This document shows, in pieces, positions 1 through 11,363 of a stretch of 36,083 nt of DNA. The notes below the pieces were generated by a model. It did not search any database. It was not told the DNA's origin and worked only from the letters and a program-made list of their open reading frames with translations. Origin of the DNA: Bugula neritina (Eukaryota; Bryozoa; Gymnolaemata; Cheilostomatida; Bugulidae); NCBI GenBank assembly GCA_964035545.1, contig CAXIUT010000100.1, forward strand, positions 1-36,083, in the 5' to 3' direction. The first letter of the stretch is position 1. Each line of letters starts with the position of its first letter. Made by a program: the position numbers and the translations under genes.

Positions 1-81
1 CCCAACCCCAACCCCAACCCCAACCCCAACCCCAACCCCAACCCCAACCCCAACCCCAACCCCAACCCCAACCCCAACCCC
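1..81. repeat. Left telomere, C4A2 repeats
   Basis: Thirteen and a half CCCCAA units, perfect throughout. Read outward on the G strand the tract is (GGGGTT)13GGG, 81 nt. The junction with unique sequence, read outward, is ...ATCAA then GGGG. The repeat is that of Tetrahymena and its relatives, not the G4T4 of hypotrichs. It caps the 5' end of the window, so this is a chromosome end and not an arbitrary cut. Confidence 0.97.
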
Positions 82-120
82 TTGATTCAGATATTATTAA
101 TAGTATAAATATAATAGTAG

Positions 121-503
121 ATGAGCAAATAGAGTAAAAAATAGTTATCTATTTAATAAAAGAAAATCATATCTGAGGTAAATGAGATGCATTTTAAAAA
201 TTACAAACTCTACAAACTTAGTTTATATGGAGCTTTAATAAAATGTGGCTTGAAGATGAATGACTAAAGAAAATACTATTAATGTGTTGATTCTATCAAT
301 AAAAAACAAATTTAAGGAGAGCAAGCCATGCAAAATAAATTAGCAAAATATGAAGTAGATCTCTAATGATTTAGAATATTTATTTGACTAAGCTCTCTAG
401 ATGTGAGAGATCTGATATCTAGTGTGTTGATTTATTGAGAAAACAGATGAAAGTTGAAATATATGAGATATTTGATTGTTTATATGAGACTAAATTTAAT
501 TGA
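121..503 (+). CDS. Small cysteine-containing protein, possibly FAM136A/DUF842-like
   Basis: Two exons, 121-354 and 375-503, joined by a 20-nt intron (GTAGATCTCTAATGATTTAG, 355-374), give about 120 residues ending at TGA 501-503. Without the splice the frame stops at 367. Visible features are two spaced cysteine pairs (a KCGLKM...YQCVDS stretch and a SRCERSDIQC stretch) around an amphipathic helix with QNKLAKYE. That layout recalls FAM136A, a mitochondrial intermembrane-space protein with paired cysteines and a conserved N-E-L-x-x-F-Q-x-R-L helix, of about 138 residues in humans. The resemblance is by eye only and the family call is tentative. The start codon is 40 bp from the telomere, so the promoter must be tiny or include telomeric DNA. 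Confidence 0.55.
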
Positions 504-568
504 AGTAGTAATACGTCATATATAATTATGTCTGGGATAAATTCTGAAGGCTTTATATAATTTTACTA

Positions 569-1018
569 ATGACTTTGGACATAAATCATCAGAGACTTAA
601 CATTCTTCAAGAAATAACCTATATTGAACACATTGGTTCAAGAATGCCAGATAGACAAAGAAATCGAAAAGAGATTGATCAGATCAAAGTACTACTCAAA
701 CTTGTCTCCAAACATTTATACTAACTTGACTTTCTTTAAAAAAACCAACCAGAATTACTTCTAACTTCTAAATTTAACCTCTATACGGATGCTAATACAA
801 GAATGAAGAATCATATTATTCGTAAAGGCTACCAATTGAAAAATTTGTCAAAACAGTAATAAATAAAACCGTACAGTATATCAGCTTTGAAGAGTCTTTC
901 AAACATTTTATTCAATTTATAGATCATAGAAAAAAAGATGAAATGCATTGACAAGGACATAGTTGGAGTAAAAGAGGATAAAGTTTTGACTTTATTGACT
1001 AGTGATATAATAAAGTGA
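569..1018 (+). CDS. Unidentified 149-aa helical protein
   Basis: An intronless ORF opening MTLDINHQRL and ending at TGA 1016-1018, with TAA/TAG read as Gln. It is rich in K, L, I and Q, with no membrane segment and no motif I recognise. An in-frame TGA lies at 545-547. The 20 nt GTCTGGGATAAATTCTGAAG (531-550) has intron form, and splicing it would add a few upstream residues, so the start is uncertain. It converges on the minus-strand gene ending at 1123 with a 104-bp spacer. It could be a chance ORF, but its length and convergence with a real gene favour a gene. Confidence 0.45.
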
Positions 1019-1122
1019 TTTTATGATTCTTATTCTTTAATAGACAAATAATCAGAATTTGAAAAAACATTAATTTTAAAAAACTATTCTTAAACTATAT
1101 TTATCAGATTTTTTGAACATTT

Positions 1123-2556
1123 TCAAGATCTTTCAAGTGAAGATAGGAAAGATAGGTTCTTTTTGTAAAGAGCAACTGATTCTCCAATAGTAGGTAGGTT
1201 AATTGGAAGGTTATAGTTAGCTGATATGAGGGCCATTTTGTTTTTTATGGTTGAAATATCACGATTTTATTCTAATTCTACTTTTTACTGTTTGTTTTAT
1301 TTGGCATATTTGAGAAGTTAGATCAGATATTAGTCTATTTTTTACTATGAAAGATAAATATGACAATTTTTACTATTATTTTCTTTGAGATAATTGACAA
1401 ATGACTCGATTTATATTTGTTAAGGAGAGATGATATTGAACTATTTCTTTTATTCAAACTATAATTTATATCTTAGATCTTTTATAGACTTTTATTTGTA
1501 GACATTTTGTTGTTCTATATTTATCAGAGTTAATAGTTTTTAAAATTCTAGATGAAAGAAGTTAAGCTTTAGATATCCATGTATTTATTTTAAGTTATTT
1601 ACTGAAGTATTACATATGATATAATTCAAATATTGAATCGTAGTAACTTCTTGAACAAATATACAATCATTAGCAAATACATTTGAGTTTTACTTGAGTT
1701 ATTTTATTATTTTGTTCATAGTATTACTATTGTCATTTTGTAGTTGATATTGATTTAATGATTGATAATGTTTTTTGTTGATAAGTAATTATTTTTATAA
1801 GATAGATGGTGTTATTTATCTTTATTTGTAGTTGTTAAAAATAAATATGTTTTATTATTTGTCTATAAGTTTGTTTATTTTGTTTGATATCACTGATATT
1901 TACTAGTTTGTTTTATAATTGATACAATGAAATACTAAACTTCTTTATTTATTAGATATTTTTAATTTTAATTTTAATTATTTTTTAGATGTCCAATCTT
2001 TTAAAGAATATTGGTTTATTTTATTTTTAAAAAGGATGTGAGTTATTTTTTGTTGTAAATAATTATTTTTATTATTGATTTTTAACTAAAAATCTATAAA
2101 CTTCTATGCTCCTTATATTTTTTATACCATAATATATTTATAAGCCAAATTAAACCTATCTATATCAATAGATTTCAATAGCAAAGCATTATCTTTAGCA
2201 TAATTTCTTATTTTTGATAATACTATTTATTAATCTCCTTAAAAACTATAATTTAGTAAATGTTAGCATATTGATACTGAAGACAAAGGTGTGAGTTGAT
2301 TGTGAATGATAGATTTTTTTATCTTTTTGAAATAAATACTCTTTTATTCTGTTGATATTTCGTCCAAGTTGATTACTGTTTGGGCGAATCTGCTTGTATA
2401 TGAAAGTGAAGTACTAGATGTGTTGAGAGGCTGTTAGTAGTATTATGTATTTTATAGAAAATGTTTGTTATATTTGTTTATTATTTTGTCTATAGATATA
2501 GGTGGTGGTGGTTTTGGGTTGGTTATTTTTTGGAGTATTTTAGTTAATAAGATCAT
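1123..2556 (-). CDS. Unidentified 477-aa protein
   Basis: A single open frame of 478 codons from ATG 2556 to TGA 1123-1125, open only if TAA/TAG are Gln. The N-terminus has a short proline run (PKPPPPIS), followed by a long helical Lys/Asn/Gln-rich protein (for example YAKDNALLLKSIDIDRFNLA near residue 110). No signal peptide or clear membrane span. I recognise no family. An alternative in-frame ATG at 2604 overlaps the upstream gene's TGA (ATGA); ATG 2556 is preferred because it gives a 44-bp gap to that gene. The regular codon pattern over 1.4 kb makes a real gene likely. Confidence 0.65.
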
Positions 2557-2600
2557 TGTTAATATTAAATGAGGTGATTAATAAGACAAATAATAAGATA

Positions 2601-3977
2601 TCATTTTCTTTTGGTTATTTTGCTGAATTGAAATTGATTATTTCTCATTTTTTATATTTGTTATTCCAGATAGAAGTTTTTATTTCTATTTTTTAAATTT
2701 GATTACTCATTTATATTTTTAGGTTGATTTAAACTATTTTTATTTTGATTTGATTATGATTCTTTTCTATTTTGATTTGTTTATGTTTCTTTTCTATTTT
2801 TGATTGGAGTTGGTCTATCCTGAGTATATGTTCTTTTTCTATTGCCTGTTGTGTTCTAAAGGTTGATATTTGAAAGAGTATTGGTATATGTTCTTAGTAG
2901 TTCTTAATTTCCTGTTTTTTTATGAGTTTTTTGTAATTATGTCAGTTGTGCTATTTGATTATTAAGATCTAAAATATTTTAATCTTCATTTAGATAAGAT
3001 GTATTCTTTCTGAAATAGTTCTATTAATATTATTTTTTAGTCAATTTTCCTTAAGTATGAGTTAATTATTTACTATTACTTCTGTTGATGAGTTATTATT
3101 TGAGATGAAGTTATGTTTATTTTTTATTGATATTAGACAGTTGTTATTTGATGATTTTTCTAGCTATTTATGCTTCTTAGTAGAACCTTCTAAAGTTTAG
3201 GTTGATAGAGCTAATTTTATCTTAAAGTGTAATTCTCATTTATTTTTACCTTTGAAGTTATAATTTACATTTATTGACTTCTTCTATAAGTTATTTTTAT
3301 TTCTAGCATGGCAAATTATGAATATGACTTTCTATCTTTTATATTCCTTTCTATATTTTTATCTTTAACTATCTGTTCTCATTTTTAAGGTTTAATGTTT
3401 TTCTTTCAAATTATGTTAATTTATTTCTATTATCTATCTTCTCTTTATATAGTTCTTTTATTGTCTATACTTGATTTAAGTTCTTTGATAATGATATGAG
3501 TTATTTCTTTAGATGTTGACTTGATGGACTCAAAAAAAGAGAACTTTATAGTTTCTATTTCTATATTTTTAATATATTTATCTATTAGTCTAGTTATATC
3601 ATCAATCTATCGATTGTTTCATTGCTAACTGGGTAGTTTTATTAGGGAATTGATTTTAAAGCTATTTTGTTTACCATCTAACCTATTAAAGATTTTGATA
3701 TTGTATTTAATTATTTATTCATTGTTCTTCTGTTGTCGCTTTATTGTTTTTGTTTCTAGAAACGATTTATATTTATTGTTTATTGAAGTACTGTTCGATT
3801 TGTATTATTTCTAGCTAACTCAGAAGGATCTTTTTTAGTATATTTAGGTTATTCTGGTTTATAAGCTAGAGGCTCTTATTCATATTTTAAAGGTTTAGTT
3901 GGTTAATTTTGATTCCTTTTTAGAGGTTTTAACTATGGCATTATGTCTTCATATATTATCTAGTGCTAAGGAATCAT
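2601..3977 (-). CDS. Coiled-coil protein, Gln/Lys/Asn-rich, 458 aa
   Basis: One exon of 459 codons from ATG 3977 (MIPQHQIIYEDIMPQL) to TGA 2601-2603; an in-frame TGA lies just upstream of the ATG. After a basic, proline-containing N-terminal 50 residues, the middle (about residues 115-330) is almost continuous heptad-like Leu/Ile/Lys/Gln sequence typical of a long coiled coil. The C-terminal quarter is low-complexity and contains a nine-residue tandem repeat, NRKETQTNQ / NRKESQSNQ. Much of the Gln is TAA/TAG-encoded. A cytoskeletal or basal-body role is plausible for such proteins in ciliates but is not shown here. It is divergent from the E1-like gene across a 125-bp spacer. Confidence 0.7.
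2742..2797 (-). repeat. 27-nt tandem repeat inside coiled-coil gene
   Basis: Two adjacent near-identical 27-nt units encode NRKETQTNQ and NRKESQSNQ, followed by a decayed third unit beginning NKN. The period is nine codons, so changes in copy number keep the frame. Confidence 0.7.
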
Positions 3978-4102
3978 AACGAACTTTTATATTATTAATT
4001 ATTGTCAATAACATCAAAATCAACTAATGATTTTTAGTTATTTAAAGTTGATTATTTTAGAAGATTTATAGTTGATAGATATGATAATTAGATAATTAGA
4101 TA
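3978..4102. promoter_or_regulatory. Divergent promoter region
   Basis: The only spacer between the minus-strand coiled-coil gene and the plus-strand E1-like gene, so both promoters must fit in 125 bp. Just before the E1 start codon is a short tandem repeat of GATAATTA (three copies, about 4083-4106), possibly a binding site or slippage product. No TATA-like or known ciliate element can be assigned with confidence. Confidence 0.4.
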
Positions 4103-6889
4103 ATGGAGAAGACTCTTAAGTAAAATTTTAGTGTATTTGGCCGTACAACTCTAAGAAAATTTGGAAAAATGAAGATCTATATCTAAGGGCTATCTCGTGT
4201 ACTCTCCTTATTATCTAGATTGGAGCTGATCTAACTACTAATTTGGTCATTTTATCTCCTCAACTAATCACTCTTCATGATTAAGACTTGATTCGATTCT
4301 AAGACTGCTATAATACCTATCGTATATTTGATTTGAGGTAGATTACGGTCGAGAGTATGTCGGTAAGAAGAAGCGGGCGGATCACTTGATTGAGATTTGT
4401 CATCGATTGAATAATAAGGTGTATGTTGATAAATTAAATAATGAGATCGAGAAAGAGGACTGTTTGAAATACGATGTGATAATATTTTGTGACATTTACG
4501 ATATAGGAAGAGTGATGGAGATCGATAAGTTTGTAAGAAGTCAAAAAAACTCTAAAACTGTAATTATGTATACCATTCAACTTGGTTTTTTTGGACTTTT
4601 TGCGACTGACTTCGGATAGGAATGGGAAATGTTCAATTCTGGAGTAGAGTTCTCTAAAATCAATATAAAAAATATCACTAATTAATAAAAAGGAAAAGTT
4701 ACTACTCTTCTGCCTCATTAATACAAAACAGGTGATTTTGTTGTTATTAAATACGTTTAAGGCATGAAATATGTCAATAATGATGCTCGTCCTGTAAGTG
4801 TGATTGATTAATATACATTTTTGATCTAAGATACTCGTAATTTTGGAGTTTATACTAAAGGAGGTATATGCTAGAAGGTGGATTTAGTATAAAAATTGAA
4901 ATTTATCTCACTTGAAGAGCAATTAATCAAAAGACATTCTGATGTTATGTTGTTTGCCAAGGCAGTAATCGCATTCTTCCAAAGTAATAGTCGAATTCCA
5001 GGTTTATTTGATTAACATCACTAATAAGAATCAATGAGACTATTGAAACAATTATCTTAAAATATAAATCAGAAATATGACTAAGTTCGAGCAAGAAATT
5101 TCTTCAAAATATGCTAATACAGTTTTTATCCCTTGGTAAACATGTTAGCAGCAATAACTTCACTGTAAGTGGTAAAGTGTACGGGCAAGTATCGTCCAAT
5201 AAATAGTCCATTGGTTTTTGATTGGTCGAATAAACTATCTTTCTAGGTGAAAAAGAAGATGGACAATCAGATAGTTAATATCATAGATACTATTACTTTG
5301 CAGAAACTGGCTAAATTGCAGTATTAATGATGATATGTAGGATAGGGATAGTGGATGATGGATATCAGAGTTTATAGTTGTTGAATTTATTGTATTCATG
5401 TTCGATAGCTGATAAGAATCGGGTTATTTTGGTTGGTTTGGAAAGCATACATGAAAATAAGTAGTCTGATGGGCTGATTTTAAAAGCTCATATAAAGTAT
5501 CAGGTGGCAAACGATTTATACAAAAATAAGAAGACTGAAACAATACCGTGTTCATTATCTTTTTCTAATGACTACTTGCTGACAGATGTTTGGAAGAAGA
5601 TAAGGATATTGATCAATACTACTGACAAATTAAATGACTATGTATATAACAACGTGATATGGAATCAAATCGATATCCTTGATTCTGAAATAAATGAGTT
5701 GCAGGGGATCATGAAAATATGTGCGGCTAATAAATCGCAACTCAAGCAGAGAAGCTAAAATAAAAATATCTAGGGTATGATATCTAATATAAAGGTCATA
5801 AGTAGTTGGTGGATTACAAGGGATGTGTTTAGAAATCTCTTGATGAGTTTAGACTGATTTTTATAGATATATTTGAAGATGTGAGATGTTTTTTCAAGAT
5901 AGGTGGGGTGTATATCGATCGAGTTAAGATGGATCCATTGCGTAAGAATATATTTTTGTTGATAATATGTTGTTTGGAGGATAGTTCTTTTATTGAGCCT
6001 TAAAATATAGTTAAAATGTGTAAATACATTTTTACAGAATTATATCCTACTGTACAATTCGATAGTAAAGATCCCTTGGTTATGGATTATATCAGATCCA
6101 TATATTTCTTACTTTGCTGGTTTTTATACTAAAAAATAAACTAAAATATAAGAAATTAACCATTATTTTGATTAGTTTATCAATACCAATTTTGATTAGT
6201 CTAAATTAACACAAAAATAAAAATATGATATTGCCTTTGCTAAGCTAGCAATGGGCAATAGTCTTACTATCCCTTATATGTCTTTGAATTAATTGTTCAG
6301 AAAAGAACATACTGTTAAACTTATTTGGAATGGAAGTCAAATTCATGCCAAATCAGCTGCTATTGACTAAGATTTTAGTTCTAAAAAGTTTTATAAGTAC
6401 TATTTCAGAAAGTTAAAGCCTTGTCCTTTTATCAGTCAAATTTTAAACTCATTGTTGCCTATTGCTATTGTTGAGAGTGTTTATGGAAGGTTAAATAACA
6501 TTACTATAGATATGATCGATGGAAAGGCAACTTTTGTTGATTGTCCTCCTCCTAAGCCATTTCAAGCTGCTTCTGGGATAACTTTGATACCTAGTGTGTG
6601 TACTGAGTGGACAATAATAATAATAGAGGGGCCTAAGAAGGTGACTCAGATAATATAGAGATTTAATTTTATGTAGCAGATAAATGTGACTAAAATTCGT
6701 TGTGATAATTCTGATTTATATGATAGAAATTCAAAGAAGAACCCATACTTATAACAAGTAATAGACAAGATACCAGTGATAGCTCAAAATCGAGAAGACC
6801 GTAATTCTATTTAGTTGCATATTGAGGCTGAAGACAAGAATGGCAAGTTATGCGAGGTGAGTCGTGTGAAGTATGTATTTGGTTCTTGA
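4103..6889 (+). CDS. Divergent ubiquitin-activating enzyme (E1, UBA1-family)-like protein
   Basis: About 895 residues after removing 20-nt introns at 4199-4218, 4322-4341, 5321-5340 and 5847-5866. E1 layout is visible: an inactive adenylation half with KIYIQGLSRIGADL and LITLHD (residues 25-53), then KYDVIIFCDIYDI and YTIQLGFFGLFATDFG; a second Rossmann region near 393; a C-terminal ubiquitin-fold domain ending CEVSRVKYVF. In true E1s the second half binds ATP through GAGAIG and DxDxIExSNLNRQ and carries a Cys in a P-x-C-T motif. Here these read IGIVDDGYQ, a stretch without the Asp/Arg residues, and ISNIK with Ser541 at the Cys position, so it may be a pseudoenzyme. A further frame change is needed around 6050-6135; a 19-nt GT..AG fits but removes a conserved FDSKDPLVMDYI match. 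A 20-nt intron-like stretch at 6871-6890 makes the C-terminus uncertain. Confidence 0.75.
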
Positions 6890-6917
6890 GTGATTTATAT
6901 CAATAGATAATGATCGA

Positions 6918-9717
6918 ATGAAATAGAAAATATTTAAATTCTTTGTAATAGAAGACCTATGCTGAGAAAGGTTCAAACTAGTCATGGTCGTAGAAAATAT
7001 ACCCATTAACAGATACCCAATCAATAGCATCGTTCTAACATATAACTCGCCCTCCTACTTCACATCCTTACTCTTCAATCAGACATATGAGATCTCATTA
7101 AACTATCCATAATAATTTGACTAAATCTAACAATGAAAGAGATATTGATCATGTGGAAATTAGTAAAACTGTTGATGGATTTTTTTAGATTCCAACTGTT
7201 AAAGAAAATTATCATGTGCCTAAATATTTTATGCATTTATTGACTGAAATTAAACTACTTTTTAGAGGAAAAGAATAATATGGAGAAAGAGGTGTTAACT
7301 TATTGATTAGTAATTTGAGTAAAAAAATAGGATAGATGTATAGATAGAATAGTAGTAATAGATAAAAAAATAAGAATTTGTAAGAATAGTTATCAAAGAT
7401 GAGATAGAGTAATGAAGATTTGAATAAGAAGATAAAAAAGTATGAATCAACTGTATTGCAGATGAATCCTTTGATAAAAGATCATACTAAATAAAAAAAT
7501 TATGGACTTATCATTGAAAATGTCAAACTAGCTCAACTAAATGCTACATATTTGAAACAAAATAAAAGATTTGTAAGAAAATGGAGGTTAAAACAAAGTA
7601 GAAGTCAAGAAAGAAGTACAATAAAGCTAAAGTACCTAAGTGTTGAGACATTTGAATAGAATTTCATATTTATAAATGAAATTGAAAAACTCAGAGGATA
7701 AATAAGTTGAGCTAGGATCTTTGGTTTAAAAAAATTAGTATAAGATTAAAGAACTTTAATAAAAAATATAGAATTTCTAACAATAAAAAGATAAAATTAT
7801 TTAAAAATTGAATCAATGGAGAGAAAGAGGTCAAATGCAAATGGAAGATAATGAGATGCATATGACTAGACAAAACTTTTTACTTTTTTCTTTGAAAAAA
7901 TTGAGATAAATCAATAAGGGATTAACTCAAAAATTAATGAATAATAATGATGACAATAATATTATAAAAAGTTAGACTGATTCGAATCCTTATTTTCAGT
8001 ATGAGGTAGATTTTTTCAAAAGTATAAAAAACGTGTATTTCGATTCAAAGTACAAATAGTATAAACTGACTTTAACAAGCAAAAAACAATAAAATTTATA
8101 GCTAACAAACTTTGAACTAGAATAAGAGTATTTAGAATATCGCAAGTATTAATAGGTTAATTTGACTTTATTAAATTATTTTATGCCTAATTTCTATTCC
8201 TTTATTGAAGATTCAATTACAAATGAAATATCTAATACTAGAGTTAAGGGAAATAGTTCAGTATCTAGAGTATTTATACAAATTTTAAGAGCTATTATGA
8301 GAAGTAAATTAAATTAATTTTTGATGTATAGCTAGGAAAGTTATACTAGATTTCCTTAATTTGTTTATACATGGTTTTAAAAATTTTATTTTAATAGCTA
8401 AAAAAATGATATAGCCACTTTAGAACCCTATATGCAAAAACCTTGTTCTCAGGATTTATTTTATAGAGATCTGATGAATATTAAACTAGATCAGAGTTGG
8501 TAAATTATTACTTTTAGATAGTTTTTACTAGAAGAATTGACTCTTGAGGAACTTTATTTTTATCTTATGTGTTAGAATTTACTCTTTAGAAAGGCTGGAA
8601 TTACTAAAGCTAAACAATATCAGGGTGATTTTTCAATATTAGTAGACTATACATCAGCTAACTGGTATTGGATATGGTATTAAGTGATTTTGAAAGTTGG
8701 AACTTGAGTTATCTTATCTCTAAAATGCGATAAAAAATAGTTTATAAAAAAAATGTAGAATATATCTAATGTGGCTTCTTTTTGAGATGTTTAGTCGAGT
8801 ACTACAAAATATAGAGAATTAATAGGTATAAATATATAGTTAAATTGTGTTAATAATTTAAATCTGATGATAAGGGACTCAGGTTTTCATCTTTTATATC
8901 GATTATTAACAGATTTACTGAAGTTAGTACTGAACAAAAAATAAGATTATATCGAGAGTGTTTTTGTTTGGGAAGAGGTAAAATAACTGCAGATATCATA
9001 TTTACTGTTTGTAGTTAAAAACTAATCTTTTGAAATATCTTAAACTGAAGTGTTTTTACAAGATGCCTCTTTTGTCATCTCATAATACTATTCAATTGGG
9101 ATTTAACAAAAAGATTAATTCACCTTCTTAGTTATAAAAGAAGTCAATAATTTGGTACATTTATGATAATTTAGTCTTCAGCCATCTGATCCTTATTTAT
9201 ACAAAATATATTCTAAGATGATGTCGTTGGTTCGAGGGAGAGCAAGTTTCATGGTGAGTTATAGAAAATGGGACTGGTTGATATGATAAATTATTTTGGT
9301 CAGATGCAGAAAGTATTCAATGATAAACAAAAACCAGCTGATAGTAGTATACTTAAATGTCGTCATTTTATGCATTTTATGTGCGAGATAGTTAGTAAAA
9401 TAAAAGTTATTAGTTTTAATCATTTTTATTAACTTCTAGAAGAATAAAATAAAAAAAGAAAAAATTAGCCTTTTTGGGTCTAAATATACTAATCTTAGTT
9501 ATGTTAAATTTTATCTTAAGAATTTATTGCTGTTATGAAGATTTACTAAAAATTGTCAAAGTAGATAGAATGGAAGAACAAGGTGTATGACTTTAGATTG
9601 AATTTCGCTGCTAGGAAGATCCAAAAGATAGTAAGAAAGAAATTTATAGCTCCTTATATTTAGCTTTATAAAATAATATATAATGAGCAAAAAAATGGAT
9701 AACAACCTAAACCTTGA
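6918..9717 (+). CDS. Large coiled-coil protein with C-terminal IQ-like motif, ~880 aa
   Basis: Reconstructed from at least six exons. Introns: 7616-7640 (25 nt), 8677-8696 (20), 8927-8945 (19), 9155-9181 (27), 9223-9242 (20). The start is uncertain: ATG 6918 with a 22-nt intron, ATG 6959 with a 23-nt intron, or ATG 7087 without one. The N-terminal third is coiled coil (from NLSKKIGQMYRQN to KNSEDKQVELGS). The middle is a helical, aromatic-rich region of unknown fold (for example LLEELTLEELYFYLMCQNLL). Near the end FAARKIQKIVRKKF resembles an IQ calmodulin-binding motif. No catalytic motif seen. Such proteins are common in ciliate cytoskeletal structures; I cannot name this one. Exon joins rest on frame continuity and GT..AG ends, so single-residue errors are possible. 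Confidence 0.6.
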
Positions 9718-9750
9718 TTTTTATGATATTTCTGTTATATTTAAATTTAA

Positions 9751-11259
9751 ATGATAAAAGTTCCTCACATTAAACTGCAGCAAACCAATATTGTTACTAT
9801 CAATGGTAAGAAAAAAGAAGGTTAACTTCGTCAGGAAATTACCAATAAATCTGTTAGTACTATAAATCATCTTTCTATTTTTGATTCTAGAGTCGATCTT
9901 GATTAGTTGCCTATTTTAAATAATAATGTTTAAATTTTGACTATTCGAAAGAGTATTATTGAAAAAATTAGTTCTGGAGTGATAGTAGGATAAAATTTAC
10001 AAATTGTTGAGATGCCTAATTGTAATTTAAGCTTTATACCTAAAATATAATCTAAATTTTTGAGTAAATTGAATTTAAGTCACAACTGTATCTCATAAGT
10101 GTCGTTTATTGGTAATATATAGTCATTAAAGATTTTTGATCTTCGAGATAATAGAATAAAAAAGATAGCTAAGGAGATAGTATCAAAACCACAATTACAG
10201 ATATTTCATGAGTTTTTATGGTATAGTAATAGATAGATTATTCATTAATCTTCTGTTTCATAAGAATTTTAAGATAGTTAAATGATAGATGTCGATTCTT
10301 TTATTGAAGATTCTATACTTTAGTGGTAAAATTAAAAGTTAGTATAAATTTGTTAAGATATTATTGATCAAGATAATGAATATTTGATGGGCCAAATAAT
10401 CAAATATCTAAATGATGAGTTTATCTAACTTATATTTGATGTTTCATGGAGAAAAAAGAAACATAATGTACTTACTTTACTCGTTAAAAAGTCAAAAGTA
10501 AAAGAGTTGAGTCTTTAGGAAAGAGTTATGTTACTTATTCCTTAGTTGTTGCCTCTATAGGTATTGAAAATAACTCCTTTAGAACTGATTGTGAAAGCAC
10601 TATCAAGTGGTTTTTCAGATGTAAAGAGAATATAATTGTTTTTCTATCATTTAGAAATATAATCGAAAGGTAATAATATTTTTATCGAATCTGAAAAAGA
10701 TCTAATAAACTTTATGAATTATTCAGTGAAGTATATTCATAATTATGAATCTTAATTTTTGATAAGTCAGAAAACATTCTTTAATGGCTACGATTTTGAA
10801 AATAACGCTATAATAAGATATTTTTTACATCTATAAAGTATACCATTAACTCAGATATTAATTCAAAGCTAAGAATTCAAAGAGAAAATATTTATGTTGA
10901 GTTCGTTTAAGCAGATGATAAAGTCAAATAATAAGTTGTATAAATATCTTTTAAAGATGAATAAAACTTATTTAGAGAGTTCAAAAAATGTGAATTCAAG
11001 TTGGTATTATCCTGAATATCGATAAAGGAAATCATTTTGTATAAAGAATGACCTTTATGATTTTTAGGCTTTGAAAGAGTATGAACAGATGCAGTGTAGT
11101 TATTTGAAGAAAGATTTCAAATACTCAATTAGATTTAGTAATAAAGATAATGAAATATCAGTGTCTAGAAAGATATAAAACGGACTTAAAAGACAATCTC
11201 TCAAATCAATAAAAAATACTATCAGTTAGTATTCAACTCGTTCAGTATTTAAATGTTGA
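9751..11259 (+). CDS. Leucine-rich-repeat protein, 502 aa
   Basis: A single exon of 503 codons, ATG 9751 to TGA 11257-11259, only 33 bp after the previous gene. LRR units are visible at about residues 70-145: LQIVEMPNCNLSFIP, LSKLNLSHNCISQV and LKIFDLRDNRIKKIA match the LxxLxLxxNxI pattern. The remainder is a helical region of about 350 residues with no identified domain. LRR proteins of this layout are often axonemal or scaffold components; the sequence gives no specific partner. No membrane segment. Confidence 0.75.
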
Positions 11260-11363
11260 TTTAATATGTTTTGATAATATTTTATTTATAAGCTATTTAG
11301 ATAATATTTCAATTATAAGTTTTGTATTTAGATAGAATCTGTATTATATTTTAAACTTTAAGA

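Noticed and set aside
1-81. CRISPR or satellite array
   Set aside because: Perfect hexamer repeats with no spacers at chromosome ends are telomeres; the coding content is eukaryotic with introns.
2601-2604. ATGA overlap making two minus-strand genes translationally coupled
   Set aside because: Stop-start overlap coupling is a bacterial feature; in a ciliate the later ATG 2556 is the more natural start.
4434-4718. Minus-strand 94-aa ORF
   Set aside because: A reverse shadow of the E1-like gene, whose plus-strand frame has family motifs here.
6871-6890. A fifth 20-nt intron at the end of the E1-like gene
   Set aside because: It has GT...AG and the right length, but splicing removes the YVF ending that matches the E1 C-terminus; kept only as an alternative.
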